Source: Ctenosaura bakeri (taxonomy: Eukaryota; Chordata; Lepidosauria; Squamata; Iguanidae). Taken from it: 64,000 nucleotides of DNA. A program made the translations under genes and the position numbers. Location of the stretch: NCBI GenBank assembly GCA_948474755.1, contig CAOLHI010000255.1:248001-312000 (forward strand), given 5' to 3'. The notes under the pieces were generated by a model, which did no database searches, was not told the DNA's origin, and saw only the letters and a list, made by a program, of their open reading frames with translations. Below are positions 1 through 11,258 of the stretch, one piece after another; the stretch's first letter is position 1, and each line of letters starts with the position of its first letter.

Positions 1-960
1 ATATTATCATGGATGATCTAGGCCTCTGTGTTAATTTTTACTCCCAAATTTATGTTTAGAAACCTGTATATGATCTTTAAGAAAACACTTGTTAAAGAAC
101 ATGTTGAGAAAATCTAAGGACATACTCAAATACATGCAGACTGTAGAGATAATCTAGCACACCAGCAAAAATAAAACTGTACTGTAGAAGAAGAGCAGTT
201 ACAGTTTCCAGCCATGTTTTGTCAAACCAATTTCTTTTTTGTTTATATTATGTAAATCAAGAAGCATGTTGAAGCAGTGAAAGTTATTGCTAATATTAGT
301 AGGAACAACTTGCATGTATAAACTTGTGCAGCACACATGCACTGGAGACCTATTTAACTACACAAGGTTGGCATTTTTTTTTAAAAAAAAAATCTTTTAA
401 CTAAATTTAATATCCAAATGCTAAAACTTGAAGCATTCAGATACATCATGAAGATTTATGGCACTTCCTAGAGAACTTTAATTTCCCAAGCCAACAAATT
501 GATTTCACTCATCCATACAGCAAGATTCTTTCTCCTGTGACAGTACGGCCATTTCCAGTTTAACATGATTTAATAATCAAGCTAAGTTTTTTTTAAAAAA
601 AAATTAAAACACAAGATCCATTTTTTGCTTGTGAACTAATGCATGTGGAGTACCATCAGCTGGCACACACAAAAAATGAAACAATCTGCATTTTCAATAT
701 TCTGTACTTCAAAGATATAAGGCTGATATCAATGCCTTAAAATAAAAAAAAACACATATGATTGCACTCATTTATTTACAGCACATCCTCCCCAAGTGTT
801 CAGAGATTGTACCAACATGGAATAGAATTATACTCAACTGTACAATGTGATATGGTAAAATGGCACACTACTAGCTTTATCACAGTCTTGAAAGCCTCTT
901 TGAAGAGAAAGCTTTACACAATTTCCCCAAATGTGCAGACTTTTCTTGAACCTCTAGAGT
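1..960. other. AT-rich non-coding stretch, nothing identified
   Basis: No coding frame of note, RNA gene or recognisable repeat family is visible. Two short T-run/A-run palindromes occur near 375-395 and 585-605. Confidence 0.4.
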
Positions 961-962
961 AG

Positions 963-1082
963 AGATTCCCCACTGTTGATCTCTAGATGTTCTTGATCTC
1001 TTAGGACCCCTAGCCAGCATGGTCAATGGTCAAGGATTCTGGGAGTAATGATCAAACAACATCCAAGTTTGAAAGCCACTGA
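963..1082. mobile_element. Degenerate palindromic MITE fragment
   Basis: The core, around AGCCAGCATGGTCAATGGTC followed by a GATTCTGGGAGT-type segment, resembles a foldback element common in squamate genomes. The ends, ATTCCCCACTG and its rough complement in AAAGCCACTGA, are only weakly paired. No target-site duplication could be fixed. The assignment rests on remembered consensus similarity. Confidence 0.35.
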
Positions 1083-1089
1083 AGGGGAA

Positions 1090-4000
1090 AAGGAAGAGGG
1101 GAAGAGTTCCTAACTGGAGCACAGCCATTAAGGATATGCCCTAATTATCCAAGTAAGAATGCAGGACACAGGAGGGCCTTGAGTGATGTAAAAAAGACAT
1201 AGAATTAGCTTGCCCTGCACCTTCCATGAGTAATGGGAAGAGCCATAGAATGACAGCATTGTACACAATATAACAACCACCAGTAGAATCTCTGAAGTAT
1301 TCAGCCCCTAGACCAAGACAATGATGCAGTTGCCTTGCACTAGGGTTGGGATGTCTGAGAAGCAATAGCCCATATACAGAATGTAATTTTCTGATGCCAT
1401 TTCTCTATCTTTAAAGATAGGTCCACACAGATTAGTGTTCCAAAGAGGTTGTGATGCACAGTGTGACTGCCAACAAAATATACATAGGAGACACTGATTT
1501 TGATTTACTCAAGTCTAGGACTTTTGGCAGTCAGGGTCTGATTCAGAAAAAGCCTTTGCTTTGATAACCTTATGACACAAGTAAAACGACAACCTTCCCA
1601 TTAAATATGTTTTCCTATTTCAGTCACGACAAGAGTTTTAAATCCAGAAATGGTTCAAAAATGAGAGTTATCAAGAGATTCATGAAAGGATTCCAACAAG
1701 CCATAACAAAAAAAACAGATCATCATTCTGCCAGTTTTGTATAACTTCACTTTCAAACATGCACCGCAGAAATTACATAGACATAGCATAGTATGCATTG
1801 GCTAACACTGTAATTGTAGAGCCTGAACTGTATGAAAAATACAGAGGCCAGCATAATTCCATGTGACTAATAACTATCAATTTCCCTACAGTGGCTTAAA
1901 CATACCTACTAAAAATGACAGTGTTACTGATGTTTTCAGTGTTATGGATGGCTGGATTTCTTTTTCTATGCCTCTCGATGATGCCTTTTCTCTGTTTCCT
2001 AGATTAGTGTCTGTTTTGTGCATACATGTGTGGGTATACACCATTGGGTCCTGCTGCAGGAAATCTGTACTCAGTTATCAGCCACATGCTGAAAGCCTCT
2101 GTGCTTTTATATTTCTGCAAGACCTGGCACTCTCAGAAACCTTGAAAACCTTCTTTCACTTATGAGGATGATTCTCTTTTACCTAAAGAGGGGTCAGAAC
2201 TCAGCAATATTATGTCGTATTGTCTCTATTAGCTTTAATGGAATCATCATCACCATCATCATCACCATTCTCACATTTCTCCCAGAACTGGGACTCAAAG
2301 TGGATTACATTTTAAGTAACAGTACAGTTAAAAAGAATAAGGAAAAAAATCTCTGAATCTCAATGCCGCTCCCTTCAAAAGAGGAAATATCATCTAAGAA
2401 CAGTCCAAGATGAACCAGAAATGCGGTGCCCACAGATATTAACATAATTGCAGATTTGAGTGCCAGCCCTATGAAAGAGAAGGCTTTACAGACGAGTGTA
2501 TCCCAAATAGCACTGTTCATCAGAGCCTGGAACGTTGCTTTTTAAAAGCAATGCCTTTCTTGTCCCACCCACCTTGTTTAGAAACTAGTTAGCATCATCC
2601 AATCCCCCTAATTTATTGGTTTTAGCTGTAGTCCAATGCAAACAAGCAAACAAAAAGCCCCAACAGGATATCACACAATAAAATGCTCATTGACACATAA
2701 GAGGACACTTGTTTCTTTGATCTCAGTGGTTGAAAGCTCAGCTAACACCTGAACATTATGCATACATTGAAACATGTGGCTGGAAGGTCCCACTTGCATT
2801 CTCATGTGTGTGTGTGTGCATGTGTGTGTTGTGTATCACAATACGTTATATGTTATACCTAAACAAACATTTGTACCTCCTATGGCCAGGACATATTGGT
2901 AGGTCTCTGTCTCAGAGCCAGAGGTTAGAGCCAACACTAGAAAGTATGCTCAGCAAAATCCCATGAATACCAAACATCTCAGCCAACTACAGAGAACAGG
3001 TAGATAGACACAAATATATATGCCCAGGAAGGGCTAGCAGATAGGTGTGAAGGTGAAGCAGATAAGGAAGACAGTCAAAGTTCCAGGAAAGAAGAAACAG
3101 AGACTCAGACATGCAGAGAAGACCTGGAGGCACAACAAATAATCTGAAAAACTTACTAGACACAAGCCTGCCTGGATTTCCAAGGAAGCTTGCTAAGTAG
3201 TCCAAGCATACAAGTAGGCTTCAAATAGTCATTAACTAAAACTAGGGGAAAGCATAGGGCACATGCCAGCGTAAAGCCCAGGACCAAAAAAAGACCAACC
3301 TGCAGAGTGAAGACTATCATACCCAGCTTTGTGTTTGGTAGTAACAGGGGTCCAATTCTTCCTTACTATGATCAAAGTAGCATATTTGGACTTACCAGAT
3401 GACAAAAGTCATTCTTATTTGAAAAGATACAGTAGAGGGGTGAGCTTGACTGAACTGCATCTATTTTCACATTAGACTGCTAGATGGGGGATTCTGGGTG
3501 TAGTAAATGCCATCTCAGATAAAACATGACACACCTCACAAATGCAGACAAACTCAACAATTTTAAAATGGCATTTATAATCCATTCCTCTCTTGGTAGC
3601 TAGAAAGCTGCAACAGATGAAATAAACATTCCTAAAAAGACTATATTAACTTATTAAGCATTGATTTCACTTCCCTATATAACGGTCAATTGTTGTATAG
3701 ATGGGTGTGAAAGACATTTTCATAAGTAGTTAAACTACTTTTGGTTCCTGGCAACATGATACTGGCTACTAAGAGACAGCGCACCTTTTCTAATCTGTCT
3801 TGCGGAGTCGTACTCTCCCCAATGAAAATCCACACACTTTTCTAGTACAGCAAGCTACAGTTTGGATTTAATCATATAAACAGATAGTGGCAAATGAGAA
3901 ACATTTCCACACTATTGCAATAATCCCTTGATATTTGTGCTTAGCATGAGTCAGCAGCAGGAGATAATATCTACCTTCCATTTCCTACCAGTACCTCAGC

Positions 4001-4245
4001 ATTTTCACTTTGAGAGCAAAAATGTTCTCAGGAGGCCAACTGGATCTCAGTGCCATCTGCCCAATGAAGCAGAATAGACTGTTGTAAGAGTTCCTATCTG
4101 CGTATCAACATAATTCTAATATTTTCTAATAACATTCTATAGGATTCAATGTTTTGAGGAAAGGAAGGCAATATAGATGGTCACACTGCATATATCATTA
4201 CACGAAAAGAAAAAATATGCAAAGCTGAGCACATCAAAAAGCACA
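1090..4245. other. Intergenic or intronic DNA without identified genes
   Basis: Only short open frames (100 aa or less) occur, with no recognisable domain. Minor simple repeats are a (CATCAT)-type tract near 2245-2270 and a broken (TG)n near 2805-2830. Nothing else could be assigned. Confidence 0.4.
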
Positions 4246-4637
4246 TCAAACACTGGCGTAGGGAGCTGGGTATTTTAGTCTGAAGAAGAGAAAGTTAAGA
4301 GGTAACATGATAGCCATATTTAAATATTTGAAGGGGTGTCCTATGGAAGATGGAGCAAACTTTTTTTCTGCTGCTCTAGGCTTTAGAACACAGAGTAGTG
4401 GCTTCAAACTACAGGAAAAGAGATTCCACCTAAACATCAGGAAGGACTTCCTGATCATAGGTGAGGCCTGACAATGCCTCAGAATGTGGTGGAGTCTCCT
4501 TTGGAGGTTTTTAAACAGAGACTGCATGGCCACCTGTCAGGAACGTTTTGATGGTATATTCCTGCATGGCACGGAGTTGGACTCAATAGCGCTTATGGTC
4601 TCCTCCAACTGTATGATTCTTTGATTCTATGATTCCA
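4246..4637 (+). mobile_element. CR1 LINE, 3'-end fragment
   Basis: This is the end of the CR1 ORF2 plus its short 3' UTR. It keeps the conserved runs for the C-terminal protein region, the GGAGGTTTTTAAACAGAG block, the CTGCATGGC block, and the closing TGATTCTTTGATTCTATGATTC. CR1 elements characteristically end in such an 8-bp-type repeat instead of poly-A, which fixes the plus orientation. The copy is severely 5'-truncated and has no open frame in the sense direction. Confidence 0.85.
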
Positions 4638-4639
4638 AG

Positions 4640-6773
4640 TCAACAACATTTGCCAATGTGTGACACTGTACTTTCGATTAACTCCAACGTATTCTGAAGA
4701 ACTTGGTAATATACAACATCTTGGAAATGTATAAGATATTGGAAATGTTAGGCTAGAGGAGAGTGGGAGCTGTGGGGGGTACTGGGTATTGCACCCCCCC
4801 AAAAAAAACACCTTTTACAAACCCTGTTCTACATTACTGAACATGCAAGTTCATGCCTGGGAGGATCAGAAAAGATTGCTTTTTAACCCTGTCTTGTTAT
4901 GTGTGGATGTATATACATACACGTTCCTGTCTCCTGAGTTGCTGTGCATTAAAAGCTGTAAGAGCGAGCAACAAAGGGCTTATCACATACATAGCAGAAT
5001 TCAAATATATGAACTATGTGGAGTGTTGCTGTTTAAGATTCCAGCCATTCCACTCCACCTCACCAGTTTGCATTCTTTTCCCCAAAGTTATTCAGCATTC
5101 CAGACCACCTGAGCATGCTCAGTTCTCCCTGGGTGATTTTCAGATTCCTTACAAGAGCTTTTGTTTCCTGAAGATTTATTGTACTTCTTAATACTTGTGT
5201 CTTGTCTACAGGAAGTTCCATTTTTGGTTGTGTATCAGCTAATATTCAGGCAACTGAGATCCCTGTTTGCATATATGGTTTCTGACAAAAGGTCAGTCGA
5301 GTTATCTACTGTTTGCTTGTCAGTAGTTTAGTAGCCACAAATGATCAGGAAATGTGCACGCCACAGGATTCATGGGCTGGTGTGTATGATACTGGGATTA
5401 AATGAAAATATAAGCTGACAACTGACTTTCCTGAACAGCCGGAGAGATTTCAACCAAACAAAGACCTGGGATAACCTTTAGTTATGGCCCATAATAATAG
5501 GGGAGAAACTTTAGTTGTAGATACTTCAGAGCCAAACTTAACTTTAAATTAGAAATAATAAATATTATACACAATCTTGTAAGCATCTGAAAATGTTCTT
5601 TAAGATATTAAGTCATTCCAAAACTCATCTAATTGAAGAAAGGTGGTCTTTGGTTACTTTTATATCAAAGAAAAAGATGAATAGCCATCATTGTACACCA
5701 CCTTCAAAGAAACCCTGCAACATGGGTCTCAAATGCATATGGTGCACTAAACAAAGGCTGATTTGGCCATGGGAAAGCAATCTCAAATCATCTCTATAAA
5801 ACAATGAAATTTCTAGTCCATACCTTGTCTACCTTAAATAACAACAGACAGTGGGTGTGGGTGTGGGCCTGTATGAGTACGTCTGTGTAGACTTATATTC
5901 TTTTTTTATTAAGGAAACAAAAAACAGTGAAGGAAATTGGTGACCACTGTTTTAATCTTAAAGATAAATGTTGAATTGTACAGCCCATGTCAAACTCTGG
6001 GCTGTACAATAAACAAAAGAAAAGACCACCTGGTGTTTGTGGAAACATAGAGGGACAAAGACCTTTCACCGAGGGCTGTATTAAAGGTCACAAGAAAGTA
6101 ATAGCTAATATGTTTCTTCTGAAATCTTCCTATATTATAAGCAGTAAACAACGGGAAAAAGAAACGTGTACTCTCGAAACATCCAATATAATACAAGTAG
6201 TAATTTAGAAGCAAAGCACATGAAGTAACAAGAACTCTTTGTGGAAGTATTAGTGTTGCTTTAGAAACTGGATTCTCATATAGCTGGTTGGATAACGGCC
6301 CTTCAGGAAGAGATTCACCAACAACCAGGGAACAGAAGTCAAATATAATTAAAGAAATACCATTTCTAGACTTTATTGTGTTAAAAGATATTGCCTGAAT
6401 GCTAATCCCAAAGCAGACAATTTCTTTCTTTTTGTATTAATCGCCTAAGGACAGAAAGCGATCAATATTACTTACAAAGAGCTACACCTTTTGCGTTATG
6501 CAAATTTCAGACCTGAGCTCTAATCTTCTAGTTAAATAGGGGGAATCATTTTTGCCTGAGGTCACTAGAATGAAACTTCAAGAGATTAAAAAAAATAACT
6601 GCCTTACCCACAATTGCTTTCCTTTCCTTTGAAATCAAAAAACCTTTATTGAATGGAAAGATAAAGAAAGCTAAATGAGTGCGTGGAATATGCTTCTTTT
6701 GCATTTATCATGAGCTTTAGGCTATGATCAAGATACACTTAGGTAGAAGTAGCAATAGCTAAACCCCCTGAAA
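4640..6773. other. AT-rich non-coding stretch, nothing identified
   Basis: Several short frames up to 112 aa occur here, overlapping in different frames and strands, without domain signatures. A (GTGGGT)n-like patch lies near 5850-5870. I see no RNA gene and no clear repeat. Confidence 0.4.
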
Positions 6774-6778
6774 CACAG

Positions 6779-6978
6779 GCCATTTCCACACTACACTGTT
6801 ATAGTGCTATTATTCCACGGTCAACATCCTATGGAATCCTGGGGTTTGCAATTTAGGAAAGGGCATTTAGAATTTTCAGCCAGAGAGCTTTTGGGCCTTA
6901 GTAAACTACAAACCCTAGCATTCCACAGGATGTTGAAAATGGAATAATCGCACTATAACAGTGTAATGCAGGAATGGC
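6779..6978. mobile_element. Palindromic MITE, copy A, flanked by CACAG direct repeats
   Basis: A 200-bp non-coding element whose two ends are inverted copies. GCCATTTCCACACTACACTG at the left pairs, with a few mismatches, with the complement of the right end. The inner halves also pair (TGGAATCCTGGGGTTTG against CAAACCCTAGCATTCCA), so nearly the whole element can fold back. It is bounded by CACAG at 6774-6778 and CACAG at 6979-6983, read as a 5-bp target-site duplication. Copies D (21592) and E (55777) have the same interior. The superfamily is uncertain; a hAT-type element with a 5-bp duplication is one possibility. Confidence 0.75.
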
Positions 6979-6983
6979 CACAG

Positions 6984-7714
6984 TGCCTCTATATGCCCAA
7001 GAGTGCTAAATAGATGCAATCTTGTAAGACTTCTTGTGGCAGCTGTCTCCAAGCAGTGTGGTTTTTGTGTACAGCAGCTCACCAAGACTGGAACCAAATT
7101 ATTTTGGCACATGAGGTAAGACTCCCTATAAGAACCACCATGCCCTCCCCGGCATAAAAATGTGATAGTGATGCAAATGCTTATTTCATGACTTGACACA
7201 ATAAACAAACAAACCAAAAATGTTCTCTCTGCTGTGTGAGATTATATAGGTTTTGAGCATTCTAATGATTTTTCACATTTCAAGACTTTTGTGTAAATTT
7301 CACAACTTTTTGCAGATTTTCAGTAGAGCATCTTGAGATGCACTTTCTCATCAAAATGAGAACATTTGTGGATATTATTTATACTTTTAATTTACACCCT
7401 TAACATAGAATAGTAACAAGTTAAATTTGCTGCCCTTCTCTGAAAATCAGAATCTACTGCCTGAGATAGCTACTTCATTCTATCTACCTCATGGTAGACC
7501 CAGCCCTATAGATACAAACAGACATCTGTTATAGTACATATTTTGCAAAATTTTCACCCCTGAAGCCTAATTATTAAGGAAATAATGCATCCACGAAGAG
7601 TAAAAAAATCAAATGTTTCTGTAAGAAATACAAAGTTACCATCTTGTATTTCTAAAAAATAATAAGGTTAAAGGGTTAAAAATATTTTGGCTATATTTAT
7701 AGCAAGAAGAAGAA
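6984..7714. other. AT-rich non-coding stretch, nothing identified
   Basis: No gene or repeat family recognised between the palindromic MITE and the CR1 copy. Confidence 0.35.
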
Positions 7715-9400
7715 GAAGGAAATGGTAGGGCAACTATGTAGAGAAGGTGAAATGATAACAGGGGCCAGAGAGACGGCCATACTGTTCAATAACTCTTTGC
7801 CTCAATTTTCTTCCAAAAGGAAAAAAGTGTTCTAACTGGTGAAAATAGAATAAATCATGCAGTAAAGGATTATAGCCCAGAATAGGTACAGAAGTAGTAA
7901 AGGAATACCTAGCTACTCCAAATGAATTCAAGTCTTCAGGGTGAGATAAACTACATCCGAGAGTCCTAAAGCAACTTGCAGGTATAATTTCAGAGCCACT
8001 GTCAATAATCTTTGAGAATTCTTGAAGAATAAGAAAGATTCCAGCAGATTGGAGGAGGGCAAATGTCCTCATCTTCAAAAAGCAATTACCGACCAGTTAG
8101 CTTGATGTTGCTACCAGGACAAGTTCTAGAACAGATCATTAAACAGACTGTGCACACTTAGGAATGTTGTGATTACTATGAGCCAGAAGGGATTTCTCAA
8201 AAACAAGTCATGCTAAACTAATTTCTCTCTCTCTTTCTCTCTCTCTCTAAGTTTAACAGAGTAACAGCCTTGAGAGATGAGAGAAGTATGCTAGATAGAT
8301 ATATTTTGATTTCTTCAGGTCTTTTGACAAGGTCCCCCTTGCAGGCATGCTGGTGAATTATAGGCTCAAAAGTGCTACAGTGAGGATCTATAATGGCTTG
8401 ACAAACCAAACCAGAGAGTGCTCGTCTTTGGCTGCTCTTCATCCTGGAGAGAAGTGACTAATAGGGTGCCTCAGAGTTCTATCCTGGTCCTGGTGTTGCT
8501 TAACATATTTAAAAATGACCAAGATGATGGAATAGAAGGTGTACCTATGAAATTTGCAGATGACATCAAACTAGAGAGGTAGTAAATACCACAAAGGACA
8601 GGATCAGAACTCAAAATGATCTTGAAAGGTTGGAGAGGTTGGTTAAATCTAACAAAATGAATTTCAACAGGGAGAAATGTAAGGTGCTAAATCCATGAAA
8701 AATGAAATGTCCAAATATAGGATGGGGGTGTGGCCTGAAAGCAGTACACATGAAAAGGATCTACGGATCTTAGAACATCACAAGCTAACCAACCATCAAA
8801 AGTGTGAGGCAGTGGCCAAAAAAAAAAAAAAAGTCAAGGCACTTCTCAACTGCATCAAAAAGAGTATAGCATCCAGAGTGAGGGAAGTAGAAGAGCCACT
8901 TTCTCATGCTTTGCTTAGACCTCCCTTGTCTTTAGTTCTTAAGTTCTGGGCACCATAGTTCAAGAAAGATATTAACAAGCTGGAACATGTCCAGATAAAG
9001 GCAACCAAGATCATCAAAGGTCTCAAAACCAAGCTTTAAGGGGCATAATTGAGGGAGATGGGTATGTCTGGAGAACAGAAGGTGATATGATAGCCGTCTT
9101 TAATTAGCTGAAGGGATGTCATATAGAAGATGGAGTAAGCTGGTTTTCTGCTGCTCCAGGGACTAGAATGCAAACCAATTGCACCTAAACATTAGGAAGA
9201 ACTTCTTTACTGGAAGAGCTGTTTGGCAATGGAATAGAATGCTGGGAGGTGTTGTGGAGTTTCCTTCTTTGGAGGTCTTTAAACAGAGATTAGAGGGGCA
9301 TCTTTCAGGACTGCTTTATTTGTGTGTTGCTGCATGGCCAGAGGTTGGACTACACGGCTGTTGTGATGCCTCCTGACTCCAAGATTCTATGACTCTATTT
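7715..9400 (+). pseudogene. CR1 LINE with decayed ORF2 (reverse transcriptase to 3' end)
   Basis: This is a 5'-truncated CR1 whose ORF2 would have encoded endonuclease and reverse transcriptase. Readable remains include a GEMITGAREKA-like segment near 7745, a segment ending with the LKKQLPTS-like run before the RT core (about 8070-8105), and the RT catalytic box FADD at 8553-8564. The C-terminal block follows (about 8940-9200), then the 3' UTR ending at a TATGACTC-type terminus near 9390. Frames are broken by many stops and indels, a CT microsatellite at about 8222-8249 and an A-run near 8818. It is inactive and lies just upstream of the full-length L1. Confidence 0.85.
8222..8249. repeat. 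(CT)n microsatellite inside CR1
   Basis: An imperfect CT dinucleotide run interrupts the decayed CR1 coding region. Confidence 0.8.
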
Positions 9401-9477
9401 AGTTGTGGATATGCAGCCACCTTAACCAAAACAACAAAGATAAGAGAAAGAGTCTGGAGAAGGTGCACTACATTCAT

Positions 9478-9495
9478 AGGATAGTGTAAATCAGG
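9478..9495 (+). repeat. L1 target-site duplication, left copy
   Basis: AGGATAGTGTAAATCAGG lies directly before the G-rich L1 5' end and recurs exactly at 15634-15651 after the L1 poly-A tail. The last one or two bases may belong to the element. Confidence 0.93.
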
Positions 9496-9766
9496 GGGGA
9501 GGAGCTACCTGCGATGGCAAAAGGAGGCTAATTATTCTTCTCTCCGAGCGGACAACTATAAATAACCCCAGATGCCCTTTCCAAAACAAAGATAGACTGT
9601 GAGTAATTAACTAAATAATGTGGGAAAGAATGTAAGATAAAATAGGGGATTAGTTTTGATTCTTCTCCAACTAGAACAAAAATAAAGGACTCTGTTTAAA
9701 CTGCAAATGATTGCTGAAACGGACTGAAAGCAAAACAGTTTTTTTTCCTCCAGTTTTTGGAGATAT

Positions 9767-10810
9767 ATGTCGTCTAAACAAAAAAAGAAGGCTTATAAAC
9801 AACCTACGTGGAGACGACTTACGGCAACAGATAAAACATATAATTGTCTAGTTAGAGACTTTGAAGATATAAACTTAAACTCTAACGGAGACGAAAAAGT
9901 CATTAAAATGGCGGCGAAGAAAGCCGCGAACGGAGCTAATGAAGAGATAAAAACTTTTATACACAAGTTTATTACAGAGTCTAATCAAGCTCTTGTTACT
10001 ACAATAACATCTAATATAAGGGCAGAAATGGGGCAATTGCAGGAAAAAATCTCACAGGAGTTAAAAGCATTGGACCTTAAAGTGGATGATATAAAAAAAA
10101 CCCAAGGGAATCAGCAGACCAAACTAGCAGAACATGATGGCAAGATTTCTTTGTTAGAGAGACAAATTATCCAGCTCCAAGACCAGAATAGAAGGAACAA
10201 CGTGAGGATTCGTGGATTCGCAGAGCAGCCACAACAAAGTCAAAAATCCTTGAAAGAGGAAGTTTTAAAATGGCTAAAAAGCATTGTTCCTGAGATTTTA
10301 TGGGAGGAAAATGACATAGAGGGAATTCATCGTGTGTCAGCTGCGAAGAGAGGAATAACTCCCAGAGATATTATTATGAGAATTGCGAATTTCAACAAGA
10401 AAGATGATTTGATGAGAGCTATTAGAAAGAATCCAGGAATATTGAAGTATCGAGATAATACAGTGGAAATATATAATGATTTATGTCACGAAACAATAAA
10501 TTGGAGAAGGGAAATGAAACCTTGCAATATAGTTCTACAGAGAGCTGGAATAAGATACAGCTGGGGATATCCCATTTTTTTGAAATTCCAATGGGCTGGC
10601 AAATATTACAGAATAAATTCTCTTGAACAAGGATTGCAACTCCTGAGAGAACTGAAACTGATCCAGCAAGAGGAAAAGGAAGAGGAAGGTGCGGTTAGAG
10701 GAGCGGAAGAAGGAGCAGTGGGAGGAGCAACTGAAGAAGGAGCAGTGGGAGGAGCAACAGGAGGAGGATTGAAGAAGACTTCGGGAGATAAACGAAAGGA
10801 CAGAGGCTGA
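9767..10810 (+). CDS. L1 ORF1 protein (RNA-binding nucleic-acid chaperone), intact
   Basis: 347 aa. L1 ORF1p coats L1 RNA as trimers in the cytoplasmic ribonucleoprotein and acts as a nucleic-acid chaperone. The N-terminus is basic (SSKQKKKAYKQ). Residues about 75-145 are a heptad-like coiled coil (EMGQLQEKISQELKALDLKV and onward). An RRM follows, opening at NVRIRGF near residue 145. The C-terminal domain then carries the family-typical IYNDLCHETINWRREMKP and YPIFLKF segments. The last 40 residues are an odd Glu/Gly/Ala tail built from tandem EEGAVGGAT units. The ATG at 9767 is the first in frame and lies about 270 bp from the element start. ORF1 is uninterrupted, unlike ORF2 downstream. Confidence 0.92.
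   Translation: MSSKQKKKAYKQPTWRRLTATDKTYNCLVRDFEDINLNSNGDEKVIKMAAKKAANGANEEIKTFIHKFITESNQALVTTITSNIRAEMGQLQEKISQELKALDLKVDDIKKTQGNQQTKLAEHDGKISLLERQIIQLQDQNRRNNVRIRGFAEQPQQSQKSLKEEVLKWLKSIVPEILWEENDIEGIHRVSAAKRGITPRDIIMRIANFNKKDDLMRAIRKNPGILKYRDNTVEIYNDLCHETINWRREMKPCNIVLQRAGIRYSWGYPIFLKFQWAGKYYRINSLEQGLQLLRELKLIQQEEKEEEGAVRGAEEGAVGGATEEGAVGGATGGGLKKTSGDKRKDRG
10685..10760 (+). repeat. 27-bp tandem repeats in the ORF1 C-terminal codons
   Basis: Two near-identical 27-bp units (10706-10732 and 10733-10758) follow a shorter, diverged 24-bp unit. They encode EEGAVRGA-EEGAVGGAT-EEGAVGGAT. Lengths are multiples of three, so the frame is kept. Confidence 0.85.
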
Positions 10811-11258
10811 GGAGGACTGGAAGAAACAATATGAAATAACAGAAGAAGAAGAAAGAGAACTTCATAGAGTAGGAGAAGGGTAGATGATTAGTGATTAGAA
10901 TATATTCTTGTAGATTGTAAATGTATAGAGTTTGATCTATATATATATAAAGTAAAAGGGTAGAGAGAGGGAAGGGAGGGGGAAGAGAGGGAAAAAATAT
11001 GGGAAAGAAAATAAATCGGGAGAGGATATTGGTCTCTATGCCGGGAGTAGGTATACCTTAAACCCCCCCCCCCCCAAGACCATGGGAGGTCGTTGCCAAG
11101 GCAGAAGCGCTTTGGAGGGAAAGGGGGGACGAATGTTTGTGTGGGTAGGGGAGGGGAGGGAGGGAAGGGGGAGGGGAGTGGGAGGGGGGAAGGGAGGGGA
11201 GCACCATCACACTAAAGAGCCAATGGGGAGTGAGATTAGGAAACGGGAAATATGAAAA
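10811..11258 (+). other. L1 inter-ORF spacer, purine-rich with G-quadruplex-like runs
   Basis: The roughly 450 bp between ORF1 and ORF2 hold a GA-rich tract from about 10955, a C13 run at 11063-11075, and closely packed G3-G6 runs at about 11145-11200. The last could form a G-quadruplex on the sense strand. No open frame spans it, so ORF2 is translated separately from ORF1. Confidence 0.75.

Noticed and set aside
6979..6983. An 8-bp target duplication for the palindromic MITE (classic hAT)
   Set aside because: Only five bases (CACAG) match on both sides; extending to eight fails at copies A, B and C.
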